Of a stretch of 64,000 bases of DNA, positions 31,025 through 44,630 are shown in pieces. The notes beneath the pieces were generated by a model, which saw nothing but the letters and a program-made list of their open reading frames with translations, ran no database searches and was not told the DNA's origin. Every line of letters begins with the position of its first letter. Position 1 is the stretch's first letter. A program made the translations under genes and the position numbers. The DNA is from Acanthaster planci (lineage: Eukaryota > Echinodermata > Asteroidea > Valvatida > Acanthasteridae), in contig NW_019091391.1 of assembly GCF_001949145.1 (NCBI RefSeq), positions 29,596-93,595 of the forward strand, given 5' to 3'.

Positions 31025-33997
31025 TTTCAGCCTGGAAGACCTGCTTGACTTCCTCGGTGCGTTCTTCAAAGTTGTTTTTCTACTTCTACAGGGCCATTTT
31101 TTTGTCGAACTAGTCATAAATGATATGACCGTATACTCCAGGCGCACAAACGCTTATAAGAAGCGAAAATCTATGGGTCATCTAAATAAAATCAAAATAT
31201 TTGGACTGATGATGTTCGATATTCTGTCCACCAGTCCATCGCTCTTTCCAATACTGCAAGGTATTTAAAAAGTCACTACAATTTTTAAGTCCAGGCTGGT
31301 GGGGAGTCTACTTGTGAATCCGCCCCGCTCGAGCAATCCCTCCTTGTACTGAAATCAACATTGTTCTTTTGTTTCCGGCCATAAAGATCCGCCTGTTTTG
31401 AGAAGACCAGGTGATTAAGTCTCCCTTTTATAAGCAAGACACGGACGAGTCCCATCCGGGGGAAGCGCCCTGTTAACGACAACCAGCTTTAGGGGAAAGG
31501 CCTTGCTGGCTGGAAAAAAAAATCGACTACCGTCCACGGACGTACACAAAATGATTCGAGTACACAGACAGACACCACACACAAGAGGCTGCCTTATCTT
31601 GACGTGTAGAGCGGAAGAAACACTCTTGACCTGTCTATCTGTTATCTATTCTGACATTGTGTTCGAATACCGTTGCTATAAACTATCCGAAACTGAGAAG
31701 GCCGCGTTGTAAAGATACGCGTTAAGTGCACCTGCGGCCTGTATTACACAAATTTCAAAATGTCTTTTTACTGAGAAACATATATCATTTTGCTGTTTTC
31801 GTCCGGTGTATAGAAACAGGTGATGTGGATTCCACAAGTGACAATACAGGCAATGGTTCTTAAGAAATATTCAAACCAGACACCCTTACACGAAAAGTCC
31901 AGTTTCACTTGGGGTGATTTCTTCTTTAGAAATGCGACCAACGGTTTTCCTTCCGATTGTCAAAGAGGACGGAATGCCTGAGTTCAAGTTCAAAGTTACA
32001 CCGAAGGTCCGTTGAAATACGCTATCAGGAACACAGCGGCAATTAAAATGGTTTACGGAAAAACTTGTCACGAAAGTGCAATAAACAGGGGAAGAAATCT
32101 TCCTTTTCCTTGTTCCGAAACCGCGGCCTTATAAATAACTCTCGCGGCACCTTGACCTCCACCGCAAACAGAGGGAAACTATATAGACCAAAGAAGGGCA
32201 ATTGACGGTCACTATTTCCACCAAAACTGACCCAAACGACTTCGGCCACGGGTACAACACAGGCATACCTGTCTGTCAAGGATTGTGACATCGAGCTTGA
32301 CGCTCCCGTGGACCCGGCATTTGACGGGTGATTGATGGCTTTCGTGCCGGTCACAAGCGCTTAGGGACACCGGGAGTATTTAGCAGGAGCACGGTCAAGT
32401 TGCTACGTGACCGTCACGGAGGAATAGAACAATGTCGGTGCTAACAAAGACCGAAAATTTCTATTGCTGAACTACAAAGAGCAGCTCTTTTCTAACCCAT
32501 CACTCGTCAGCTGTCAAAACTGTGCGCAATCTTTCTTATCATTCCACAGTCTGATAAACATAACTTTCAATTTTGATGGATGGGTTTTGTGCAAGCAGCC
32601 GACTATGATTTGTTTAAATAGGGAGAAAATCCAGAAATTGTTCCGAAGAAACAGATTTTAAATCAGCGTTTGGACCAAAGAGTGGTATGACTTTGTGTGA
32701 TACATAAAATAGACTTGTTGTAGAAAACAAAGGAAATGAGAGTTCATAAAACGAATTCGTAATCAAAATCAAACTGTGTTGAAACAAACCAATAATCCTT
32801 CCTTCTAAGAATACAGGGTGGACTCAAAATGAGAATAATCTTCCGAATTCACCAACTTACTACAATCCTAGCACAGATATGTGATCGTCTAAATAAAACA
32901 CACGGCATCTGGCTATAAATCGGCGCTTTACATTCCTCCCTGGAAAACAAACACCGTAGTCAATTGCGTTGCTAAAAAGCAACGGGTTTATGACTAGTTT
33001 TGTGTCAACCAATTGTTGATGTTGTTAGCGCCAGCTGCTAATGGCGTTTGCTTCAGCTGTTTTGATGGTTAGCGCCTGTTGTTACTGGTGACATGTGACC
33101 ACCATTTACAAGCACAACCTAATCGTGTATTTCCCATTACAGACTTATTCACCAAAAATGCATGCACCATGCACACTGTCGGTTCCGACAGGTTACCATG
33201 TGTAGTGTTCATTTTACCCTGAAAAGAAAACCCACACACGTGACCTCCCCGTGAGTGATGTGAATTAAAGGACAAGTCTCGGGAGAGATTGCGTTTGAAA
33301 AGCTTGAAACCCGCGCTAGATTCCCAACACTGGGATGATGTAGCCATATGGAATCCATAGGTTTCCCTCCCATGCCCGATGTCAGTTGAAGATGAATTGC
33401 CACTGTAACGATAATCTGTGTACGACTTGATGTGAACTGATTTACAATCAGTCGTTCCACAGCAAACAACGTCGTTGTTGTTACACATTCACGCTGCATA
33501 TTCTGCCTTGACAACATTCAATATACACAAACAAAAAACAAATCACAATCAACGATAGAGATGCAAGTGGCAATAACTAATCAACGATTAATAAACTCAT
33601 TGTCACTTGCTGAATCTAAAAATTAGAGTTATTCAGCAGAACCCCAAATAAAACCAATGCCATCGGTTACTGGCATAATACTCTAACATCCAATCGTTTA
33701 CTGCCACCAAAGTAACCAAAGTCTCAAGGTAATGTAACCCATGTAAGTATATTTACCAGGGAATGTAAGTATAAGAATGGAATAGTTCTTTGTCTTTCTC
33801 TTTCATTCAGTTTCATGAGCGACTTCAGGACTTTTGAATAGTTCCACTCCAAAGACGACCAATACACTAACAATTTAAAAAGAACCCGGATGGTAAAGCC
33901 ATTATAAAACTTATCTGCCCACTTCATTAAAGTTAAACCAGAAGGTGTATGACACTGAAATATGGAAGGGCTGCGTAGCACCGTGATCAGAATATTG

Positions 33998-34182
33998 ACA
34001 AGAATATAATATCAAATCAGTGCTCTGAAATATGTAATTGCCGAGCTTTCGGTAACTGAGTACCTTCTTCAGGGCAAGCAGATTAACTGAGTACCTTCTT
34101 CAGGGCAAGCAGATCCAGACTCAGTTACCGAAAGCTCGGCAATCACTTATTTCAGAGCACTGATTTGATATTATATTCTTGT
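33998..34182. mobile_element. Fold-back element with internal 31-bp duplication
   Basis: Arms 33998-34061 and 34119-34182 are 64-bp inverted repeats with two mismatches, ending ACAAGAATATAATATC. The centre carries TAACTGAGTACCTTCTTCAG as the start of a 31-bp unit at 34053 and again at 34084. It has no coding capacity; a non-autonomous element is the simplest reading. Confidence 0.88.
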
Positions 34183-37100
34183 AGGTATATAACACTGTCT
34201 ACTTCGTTTCCTAACGCCGCAAAGGCTTCTTTTTACTCCGTGCAAAAGAATGAAAGCCACTGAAAATTCACTCACGTGCGTTAAATAAAGGGACTCCTAA
34301 ATATACGGTACAGTATATTCAAACAGTAGTTTTCATTTTATTTACTTTAAAGATTTTGCCAAGTCTGTGAGTTTAGTGTACTTCCTGCGTTTGTTGAGCA
34401 GATACTAGAACGTTTCTTTGTCATAACTGCCTAAAAGATAAGCCTCTACATTTTTCAGACTGGAATCAGGTTTCTCCAACAGCAATTTTGTGAACAAATT
34501 AAAAAGCCGAACTTGCAGCTCATAAACTTAGTCCACAATGGTCATTAACAAATTTAAGCGGGAAATTAACTACTGAATCCCCTTTTATATCGATTAAAGG
34601 ACCCATTCTTGAAATGAACCGAGTTTATCTGAATGGCTTAGGTAAGTGTCTGTTATCCTCGTCAGCCGCCTCGAAGGTGTGAGTACCTGCCGCCAAATCA
34701 CGCGGGACTACTTGAAATGTCAAGGTCGGTGCGATCAATTATCCAGATTTCAAGTTCAATTCTCGCGGTTGAACGGTTCAACTGGGCCGAGGGCGCACCG
34801 GCAACTCCTATTACCGCAAACACTAAGGACTTGAACGCAACTTGGCCATCGTGAGGCAAGATAATCGAAGCTTGAGCTGAAGGCATGGACGCAACTATAT
34901 TGCCTGAAACTGGCAGCGGCTTCAATTTCAAACGTGTATCTGCAGTTCAAAAAGGGTCCATTTTTTAACATCAGGGATAGTTCAAAATTGCACATGAACA
35001 AAATTTCAAACGTTTGAAAACATTCCTTATTTCACTCCCATTGCAGTAAACTTCATAAATATTTCGTCACTTGAGGTTTCGAAATAGGGGCAAGTCACTA
35101 ATCAAGCCAATATAGACCGTTGACATCTTGAAAAGTTTTCTAATGAAGTTACATGTGTTCTTCTGACTGATTACTTTTGAACAACAAAATATGCGGTAAC
35201 AGTTTCTCCCACGGTGTCTGCAACATGCGTGAACAATTTTGCAAACCGAGAACAACAGGCCTTTCAAAACGCTTGACCCGTTTCAACTATTCCAAAGCAA
35301 CAACTGTAGCGATCACAATAATTCACAAAGATTGGGATAAGAGTGTGACGTTTCGAAAATTTCACATAAATTATACAACAACAGACATTTTTTAAAAGAA
35401 ATTAGCCCTGCAAGCAGCTTGTGGGTCACTGGGGAGTCATGCGTTTTCAGGTCCATGGTTTTGTAATGTAATGCCAAATATCTATCATTCGTAACACTAT
35501 TCTCAGTGACAGGTTCTCTCTCACTCAGTCACTGTTCCAACTCGGGTCAGGTCAGAGCGAGGCAACTCACAGGTCGTCACCAAAAGCGCGTCGGGGGCTT
35601 GACATTGATAGATGCGCACGGTGACACCCGGACCACCAGACCAACGCCAATGAAGACAGATCGCGTCTGAAACTTCTTGGGGCATTTTTCCCCCTTTGTG
35701 ATGTATCGTGTATGAATTGAATAGGGATGTTGGCTAATATTTAATACTAAACGTCACAGGTGGAGTAATGCTGGTGATATGGCCACACAGTCTGCAGCCT
35801 TAAGGTTAGGCTACGCAGAGTCACTGCTGAATGAAGTTATGCAAATTTCGTTTCAATTACGTCATCGTGGTCTTCCACTTTCGTAGACGCTCTTTAGGTT
35901 GTTTACGATTTGACAATTTCCCAGCATCATTACTTCTTTTTGCTTTCATATAAGTCATCAAACAAAAGCAAAGCGAGGTCCAAGGACAGTGACAATTTGT
36001 AATTTAAAATGTTTTATATAAAACCGGATCAAGTGCATGTTATATCAACATAAGTCGGTACACTACGTGTAAGCAATTAACATAAATCTGCATAATTCTC
36101 AACCTCGTCTGACAAGTGACTTTTTTAGCCCCTAAATTTTGAGTAATTCCGATACACACAAAGAACAGTCCAGCACATAATAAGCTTACACGTCTTCAAA
36201 GGCTCAAATACGGTTACATCGTCACCACAGTCTCACTCATCGCATCAGTAAAAGTTCAAAATGTTGAACTAAAAGGATTTTCTTTGAAATATTAAGTTAT
36301 TTATCAGCGTACACATTACGCCAAACGCCCCTTCACATCAACTGGGCTGCCTGAAATTGATCACCGTCGCTTTTGCTGATAGCGGGAAGAACAAAGAAAC
36401 CTACCGTTATCCATCGGTTCCCAGGAATCGTTCGCATGCGAAACAAAGCATTTTCGATCACGTTTTACGGAGAGATTTCGCAAGCGAAACCATCACTCGC
36501 ACGAGGAGGGCGCTTGTTATCCATGGATGGAAACGCTACCCAAAGCGCATAGCAAACCCACTGCTGAAAAAACACAGACTTCCTAATTGATTTAATTAAC
36601 CCCGAAAACGAGAAACAAGACGAGAGATGTGGTAGACTGCTCACATACTTCAGCGGTCGCGCTCAACCCTCACTGTCTTCTTTTTCTCTGTAAAGATTGT
36701 TTACATTCGATTAAGCTACTGTTTCAATACGACGTAACAGTAGACGGATCAGCGATGTCACGGAAGCAATGTCACGCAGAGACCTGTAGTAACGTGACCG
36801 TATCAATCGTGCTTAGAAACAGTTCAGTTCTGTTTTGAGGAGTGGGCCCACCTGAACGGCTTCCGTAGCAAACTCCATGGCTTGCTCTCTCGACACACTG
36901 CTAGGGTTCATCCATGTTCATGTGAATTACAAGAGACGTTGGGACAACTTTCTATGGGAGTGATAACTCTCGCGGCAGCAACTATTCAGCCACGGAGGGA
37001 AGAGGTTAGTGAAAAATGATCATGCGCTGCACGGTCGAAAACTTTGGCCACGAAGTAGTAAACGATGAAGACTTAAACTTTTCACATTTAAGGTAAGGGA

Positions 37101-40100
37101 AAATAGGCCGCTTCTCACGGTTTCCACACTAAAACCGAGCCCTTTAAAAACAGGCGGGCGCTTTCAACAATTACTGACTGGACTGATGACAGTCTAGTTA
37201 GCGCTGGGTGTCCCGCTAATGTCAAAGCATGACAGTAACCGTGGCAGCCTTGCTGAACATTATCAAGAGCCCTTATCATAAACAAAGACCCCTCGAATCG
37301 CTGGTGGAGGCAGCGGGAACGCGCCTCCAGGTCAGCAAAAGATAATAAACACATTAATGATACAGTAACCGGTTGGTCCCTCGGGGCATGCGTCGAAGTA
37401 AAAAAAATCAATCTGCATTTGCTTTTGCTTGACCAAATAAACCAGAATATGAAACATTTGAAGTAGATGCCAATGCCCTCGATTTTCATGGAAGGGATCT
37501 ATAACTGTACCACAAAACCAGCTTGTACTGTCTACAGTGACCTATGACGGGATATCGCATGGAAGATGGCGTCAATTTTAACGACATCAGTGAGTGTGTT
37601 TGTTCTCCGTTGGGGAAGAAAAATCAACTTGTTTACTCTCACAATCATTTCATTGCATTGAAGTGTTAAGCTAATCAGAGATTCTTTTCAAGCATACAAT
37701 GGCACTTAAAGTGCAACGACATGGTGGATTTATACAGCGCCAAGTACATCTTTGGATGAGTACATGTACATCGACCAGCAGCGAGTGGCATGGGAATGGG
37801 TTACCAGGGGCGGTGTCTTTCTTGAACAACCGGTCAAAATGATGACATTTCATCGAATTCTGTATGAACCGCAACACCCTTAACGTCACGGACCGACCGT
37901 GATCACTGGTACCCACTCCGAGGGCGGGTCACCTCTACGGTGTTTTGTTTTGTTTACAAACACCTCCTCCGGGGAAAACACCCACACAAACCCTTGATTG
38001 TTCTCCCCTAACCCGCCGCAACGAAGCCCCTTGACGAGTTAATTGCAAGTGGCGATAGCACTGGCCGAGGTTGACCCCGTAGCGCCCTCAATCGCGCATC
38101 CCGCCCGCGCCACTTGGCCGTATGACGACAGGTGAAGGCTATACCGACGTCCATCCGACGGCTGTTTTACGGCCGTGGTAGCTGAATACCAATATTAATC
38201 TAGCGACGAAATTGGTTTAATGACTTTACCGAGCAAGCCAACTCTTTATTTATACAGGAACAGGCTGGTTTTACTTGATATGGACGTGTATAATATCACT
38301 TCATATGCGGCACCACAATGACTTTAATTTTTTTTCTCGAAGAACCATCTGGAAGTCTCCAAAATTTACCCCTTTGAAGAATATTCATACTTTTGCAGAG
38401 TTTTACAGGTGCAAAATTTACACTGCTATGCGTACACCAATTATCACACGGTAACAAGCCACGTGACGATGATGACGAACAAGCTACACGAACTGGAACA
38501 AAGTTACCGCTGGTTTTTTGAAGGATCTGGGAGTGCTTTTGGTATAAAGACAATCTCAGACTACAACTACGTGTACTAACGACAGAATACTGCATTAAAC
38601 TTGTCGTTTTTACAAAAATACACCGACGCGGGAGACACTACTTTTTCTGCCAAGTTTTGGAGGGTCTGCGCGCACGGTCGTAAATAACGTCAATTTGCCC
38701 GTGCTCTTCACTGCCCACCATTTACATTCTTGTACGTGTTCAAGTTTAGGTTCCAGTGTTGTGCCCTGCTTGTTGGAGATGGCATTACAACCACTAGACA
38801 AAAAGTCGTAAATTAAACTTAAATGGGGAAATTTGGAGGGCTTGGTCGCGGTACTGGCGCCAAGTTCCGACAGGGCGAGTGAGTGATTGTGTCGCGACGC
38901 CATCGGCGCGTCGGACGGTAACAGCTGCCGTGCATGCTGTGTTACGACTTCATTGGACAAATTAATTGGTGATTTACAGTTCCTGATAACGCTGACACGA
39001 CTAGCAATTTGGTTCCCTCGATTGAAGTTGGAGAGGGGATGGTTCAAAAGTTTCTGTGCTAACATGGTGCTACTGACAATAACGATCAAGACCTTTCACT
39101 TTTACTCGGGAAACCCAGGGCGAAATACAAGTACATCACGCAGTACTTAGTTCTGTTCCACATGGGCAAAACGCAGACCATAACACCACTAAGTGAAGCG
39201 TTAGTCTCTACGAGCTCTCTGAAGAAGTGAGTCTAGATTGAGAAAAAAGGTTTCTTCCTTAACAAATCAGAGGAACCACTAGGGAAATGTATAAACCACT
39301 GTTTAAATCAATTTCTTTCCCTTTCACGAGAAAAATTTGTGAGCCCTTTTAAGTTGTTGAGTCAATTTGCTCAGGCATGACCAAACTTCAGACTCGAAAC
39401 GAGTCTATTTTACAGCAAGATTGCGCACCGATGGCTCACTTCAGATAATTTTATTAGCAAGCATAGCGGAATACATGTAATCCATGTAATCTGTGTACGC
39501 AGTAACCAAGCAATCCACTGTACTTCAAAGGAACCTCAACGTAACATGCATAGTTAACACCTTGGCGCTTGTAACAGTATCAGATAAGGTCTCATGGCAT
39601 CGGCCTGCATTTGGCCCAACGACAAAGATAAGACACGAGCAGAGACTATACAACATGGGTGTCTCCACTCGAATTGATTGCTTCGACCAGTGCTCAAGAT
39701 ACGATGGCCTTCTCGACCGCTTATGGATCTGTCCACAAACACTGAAATTATGGTCTTTGTGGGCGGGGCGGCAACCACAGCGGAATTCCTATAAACCATT
39801 TAAACATTGAAGGGGCGGGATGTCAAGGCCATCGGACCACGAGACATTCAACGATCTTCAATACGCAAGCCTAGCCTTCGGAAACTGCCCATTACACTAA
39901 AAATTGCTGTCGTGCAATCTCATCATGGAGGAAGGGATAGGCTTCTTCCATGATCTCACCAACTTGATGAAAAATCGTAGATGAGGGCTTCCCGAGCTAG
40001 CACGCAATGGTTCATTAAAAAGTTCGCAGCTAGACGCTCGTCGCTCCCGTTATCACACGTGGACATCCCGGTGTGTCCAAGGCCTGGCATCTGTTCCTGC

Positions 40101-43100
40101 ATATCCCTTGATTATCGCATCGTTTTATCGCCCACAGGGTCCGTACGAAACGACTAGTCACTCAATTTAACACCCTGGTCGTCTGGTTACGCGCCTGTTA
40201 CTAGTCAATCCAAGCAGTTAACAGTTTGTAACATCATGGTAACATGCTTGGGGCATGGCAACGAGAAACAAATGTTACAATTGTAAACCATCAACGGTCC
40301 CTAATCAGAAGTCATTTGCTGTACAAAATGTCAAGAGTAATCCTTCAATGAAGTTAATCTTCAAACACAATCAATACTTAAAAACGACACGTTTTAAGTA
40401 TCTTAAGGAAGTCACAACAGTAGTTTCGACAGCTATGGCTAATTAAAAAGTACGTCTATCTAACATTCCTAAATCGAGGATCAGAGAAGTTTATTATGGT
40501 GTAGTACGAGATTCGGCCGTGTGCAAGGCAGCGCCCCTTTGCGAAATTCAATCAGTGAAACTACGATTTGAAAGGGCTTTTTGCCCTTATTGTGCAACAG
40601 AGCCATTTATACGGTTCATTGCTTGTTGGCACCAACTGTGCGCCGACTGAACCGTGTGCCTGGTATAACACTTTGGAACAAGTGGCGACTTTACTGCAAG
40701 AATGCATTTACCTCTGAAAGAGGATTAACTTGTTAAATTCAACCCTACGTTCCGTGTAATTGCACGAAAAACTTTGCGTTTATTTCAGATCAACGAGGGC
40801 AATCTGGGTTCAGTTGGTGCAAACATTCGGAACATGTGTTAAAGATATCGAGGGGTTGCTTTCTTGTAAACCGACAGAGCAAGGGTCTCGTTCTCAAGGT
40901 GAACTGGGGTATAGATACAAAAGTAACAAGTCTGATTTTTCCAGGCACGCTTTTAATCCAATTAAGCGGAGCAGACCCCTCCTCGATCGTGCTTCTACAA
41001 GCCCAAGGAGGACGCAGAACTTGTGCTTGTATCGTGTCGTCGATAAATTATTGGTGGAGACAGGGTAGACCCAGTTCTTGAAGGGAGAAGGTCTTGGGGA
41101 AATTCTTCCGTCTGTTTGCAGAGCAACCAAGCACGTACTTGATAGATGAAACGCAAGTGTCAGAGACTAAATGTGTGTCTGTGTACGAAGTTTGTACGAA
41201 AGAGAACAAAATTCGTGGCAAATCCCGCCCAACAATTGGGGCTTTGTGGTAATTCTTAGAGCTCACGGAACAATTTCCAGATCGCCGTCATACATGAGCC
41301 TGCATGCAGCCGAAACAGAAGGTCTTTGCATTAGCGTGTTTGCTCTGAGAGTCTGTGGTTCTTCAATCGATGGAAAGAGTCAAACCACGGACCCTCCACT
41401 CACCTTCTCTGAATAGACTATAGGGTCCGTGGTCAAACCATTTGCCCAATCCCTCCTGTTCAAGGTGAAAATTGAAAAAGGCGAGCGCATAACCTGAACA
41501 CTAGAAGTTAAAACGATACTCAAAATAATTGGTAGATTGGAAAAAGTTAGGCGAGTCCATGGGTAAAGAAAATTTGCTGAGAAACTTTCACCTCAGAATA
41601 TCGATGAATTGGCCCTGGCTGCTTGAAGAATATGTGCAAACGACAGTCTAGAATATTTTGCATGGTATTTAACAGCAAAATCCCCCATGTCAAAAGTTGT
41701 TTCAACGGTGACCTTAAAGTTTTGTGCACGTTCTAAACATAGGTCTAACTCGTCACCATTTTTTAACAGGGGTTATCAGTCGTGAGACTACGCATAAAGA
41801 GCCCATGCAACTCGAGCTGGTTCGGACTAAGACTGAAAATGAATTGGGAAGAAAATTGATGCAGATCCCTTTAACGCCCATCAGAATGGAAACGTGCCCT
41901 AGAACAGACGTCCAATTTTGCCACAAATCCAGGCCTTCTGTTCTTCTCTCCGAGGTCAATGGGGATGCAGCCCCTTTGGTTTAGTTACCCCGAAGAATCA
42001 AACCAGCCAGCCCGGTCACCAACCACACAATCCCATCAAATTTACGATAAACTGTAGGGAGCTAGGATAAATCAGACAACACTAGCTCCTCTGTCTTGTT
42101 GGCGACCGGTTCGGGGAGCTTGTGGGAAGAATTTTTTCCCTCGGAAAGCCACTTACGGTGGACTAAGTAGGGGCTTACCAACGGCCCCTCCATCAAGCAT
42201 CTAGAAAGTACAACCACCCGTTGCCTCCGGCGTGACTTTTACCAGAAAATGCGCCCATAAAAAAAATCTTGACTGGGACTAGACATGTGGGGATCTCGTT
42301 AACACTGGCCAGTCTTTTGTTTCAATTTTTGTTGTTAACAAAAGGGCGCGTGGGATTTACGCATATGATTCAGGAAAGTCTAGATTTGGATGGTAATGGC
42401 AGCTTAATTTTGTTGTCTCTTTCTGCCGGCTAGCGATAAAACTTGTTGTGATCCAGTTTTTATAATGTTATCCCAACTGGCTAATGGCTCTTGCGGTGTG
42501 ACCCACACAAGAGCGTCCTTATCCTAAAAGTCGAGGAATTCCAGTAGGCCTACTTCTTAGTGCCGTACAAGTATCGAATGTTGGTACTGGAGAACTGCCG
42601 AATGATGGTACTCCAGAACTGAGATAAGTGCTCGACTCGTTCGAGGAGAAAAGGGCAGCTGAAAGGTCAACAGGGAAGGAACAAAAGGACGTTGTAAGAA
42701 AGGGGAGAGGCTAGTACTAGTGAGTGGGGGGGGGAGAGAAACTCCAAGGTGTTGACAATGGATATTGGACAAAGGGTTGAAATTCAATACAGAAACCATA
42801 TCTTGCACAATTGGTTATTACGTACTACACCACCTCCTCGCTGTTCCATCTACTACGCCAACTTTGCTTGTGCTTCTGTTTTGGGGAGGTTTTTTGGGGG
42901 GTGTTTGTTTGTTTGTGCTTTTCTTACTTTCTCTTGGTGGCTTTGTTGTGGTGGGATGTCTCGTTGACGTTCCGGATTAACATATCACGATTTCCTGTAT
43001 TTATACAACAGTGATTAATTTAACACGTGACGCTGACTCCCCGAATGTCCTAAATGCGGGAAGTGTTGAGAGGAAGGTGACAGAAAGGTTTGACTTGATG

Positions 43101-43260
43101 GGATCATGGAGGAAGGAAGACATCCATCCATGGTGGAAAATATGAATAAGGTCCCTTCGATGCATCAGTCAGGCTTGTTTTTTAAAGGGTAGTTAAACTT
43201 AAATACAGGTTCATTAATCCATTACGCACTTTTCTTGGGTGGGAGTTTGTTTAAGGCGCA
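34183..43260. other. Non-coding stretch, nothing resolved
   Basis: No exon with convincing splice sites, no RNA gene and no large repeat was recognised. Open frames of up to about 160 codons lack ATG starts, conserved motifs or phase partners. Confidence 0.45.
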
Positions 43261-43329
43261 CAGTATCTCACAGTATCTACAATTTAAAGAAACCGATATA
43301 TTACACCTGTACACTGTGGGGTCACATCA

Positions 43330-43580
43330 TCTGAACATTCCTGAAACCATCTCAGCTCCCTGGGGAGCCCCCTACTAGCCTGATGCTGGCACATCAGGCG
43401 CAAACAGCTAAACATTATGATCTTATCTGCCCTCATTGGTACCCATTTACTCCTGGGTAGAGAAAGGCACATAGGGGAAGTGACTTGCCCAAGATCACGA
43501 CATGTTGCTACCAGCTAGATTCGGACCCCCGACCCTATGATCAGAAGCTACTAACCCTGACCACTGGGCTACAAGCCCCC
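43330..43580 (-). mobile_element. tRNA-derived SINE with MIR/CORE-like body
   Basis: On the minus strand the head starts near 43580 with a good pol III A box, TAGCCCAGTGGTC (43559-43571), and a B box, GGGTCCGAATCT (43517-43528), about 30 bp apart. It continues with ATCTTGGGCAAGTCACTT (43477-43494), the motif shared with MIR/CORE-type SINEs and some LINE tails. It then reads CCCAGGAGTAAATGGGTACC and an unassigned tail whose 3' end is uncertain. No intact tRNA fold is expected from the diverged head. Confidence 0.85.
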
Positions 43581-44527
43581 TCCCCCGGCCAAAAAAAAGC
43601 AATTTGCCTTTAGAACAAAAGTGAGAAGGACTGCCTGTAAACATGTTATGGAGCTGGAGCGACGTTTACGGCGGAGCAGCAGAAAAGGCACAGGCAGAGG
43701 CGTGTCTTGCAAGGGAGGGAGGGGGCCACCTTTGAGACACTTGTCAGAGTTTATTTTATTATTTATTGTTATTCTTATCAATATTTGGGAATTGAAATTG
43801 CCTCAATTTGGAAATGGTACTACCACATTTCATGGGGGGAATGACCTTTTAGACAAAATTTGGACAGCTGTTGACCAAAAAATGTTATTTCCCCCACAAT
43901 CCAAGACCTGGATATGCCAGTGATAGGCCACATTCAGCGCTACAACAACACAATATTAAGTTAATACTTTAAACCACAACACTTGCTCCTTGTTTGCCGA
44001 CCTCTCCTCACAATTGGGACCCGTCCGGCGAGCTATCTAACTTCTGATGCAAATCTTTTCTCCAATCTACCGGCCGTGTTAACCAGAGGAAGTTGCGGTC
44101 AGGCTAAGCCCTCTCTTAACGAGGCACAACCCGTGTTTTGTCAGCGTGCGAAAACTATTATGACAGCGTAAAAAGGCTCGTCATGTGGTATGGATGAACG
44201 TGTTTGATTGATTGGTTTTTTAACACCATGCCAACCCAATCAAACTTAACAGTGTGGTTAGTTTTTTTCCCTGCCTTCCATAAAAAAAATGAAGGGACAA
44301 TACTCGACTTGTGCGAAAATGTGAAATGAACAAATCGATTTCGACAGTTCATTCCCAGGAGTTCGGAATACAATCAAAGGAAATGAAATAAAACGAAAAT
44401 GGCTCTACAAACCCAACATCTAAAGGCACGATTGTTATTTGCAATGAGCCAGTTCCCGTTTCGGAATTCGAACAGCGCATGCCCAGCAAGAGGTGCGTTG
44501 TATGGTCCATCCTCGACCCCATGGGCT

Positions 44528-44630
44528 GTGTGCGCGTTCCTTCACTAGTTAGATCGCGCAAGACATGGTGGGAACCATTATAAAGTGGAGATCAACGGTG
44601 CGAACCGACATCCCATGGGAACGAAGTTGT
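44528..44630. repeat. Dispersed short repeat, copy 1
   Basis: TGTGCGCGTTCCTTCA, GCGCAAGACATGGTGGGAAC and ATGGGAACGAAGTTG occur in the same order and orientation as diverged matches at 60168-60246. Confidence 0.65.

Larger units (their letters stand above)
26417..33997. other. Region upstream of the EGF-precursor exons, no gene resolved
   Basis: Open frames here are short, many lack ATG, and none pairs a signal peptide with a usable phase-1 donor. The missing first exon of the EGF precursor could be anywhere in this region or further up. The stretch holds a perfect hairpin (28667-28693), a dispersed repeat copy (28518-28640) and an alternating GTACAT tract (30984-31024). Confidence 0.5.

Noticed and set aside
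31660-31675. B-box-like GTTCGAATACC on the plus strand
   Set aside because: No A box or tRNA fold at the right distance.
33998-34182. Possible hammerhead ribozyme (CTGAAGA...GAAA on the minus strand)
   Set aside because: There is an extra unpaired A before stem II and no pairing for stem I; the apparent stem III is simply the inverted-repeat arms.
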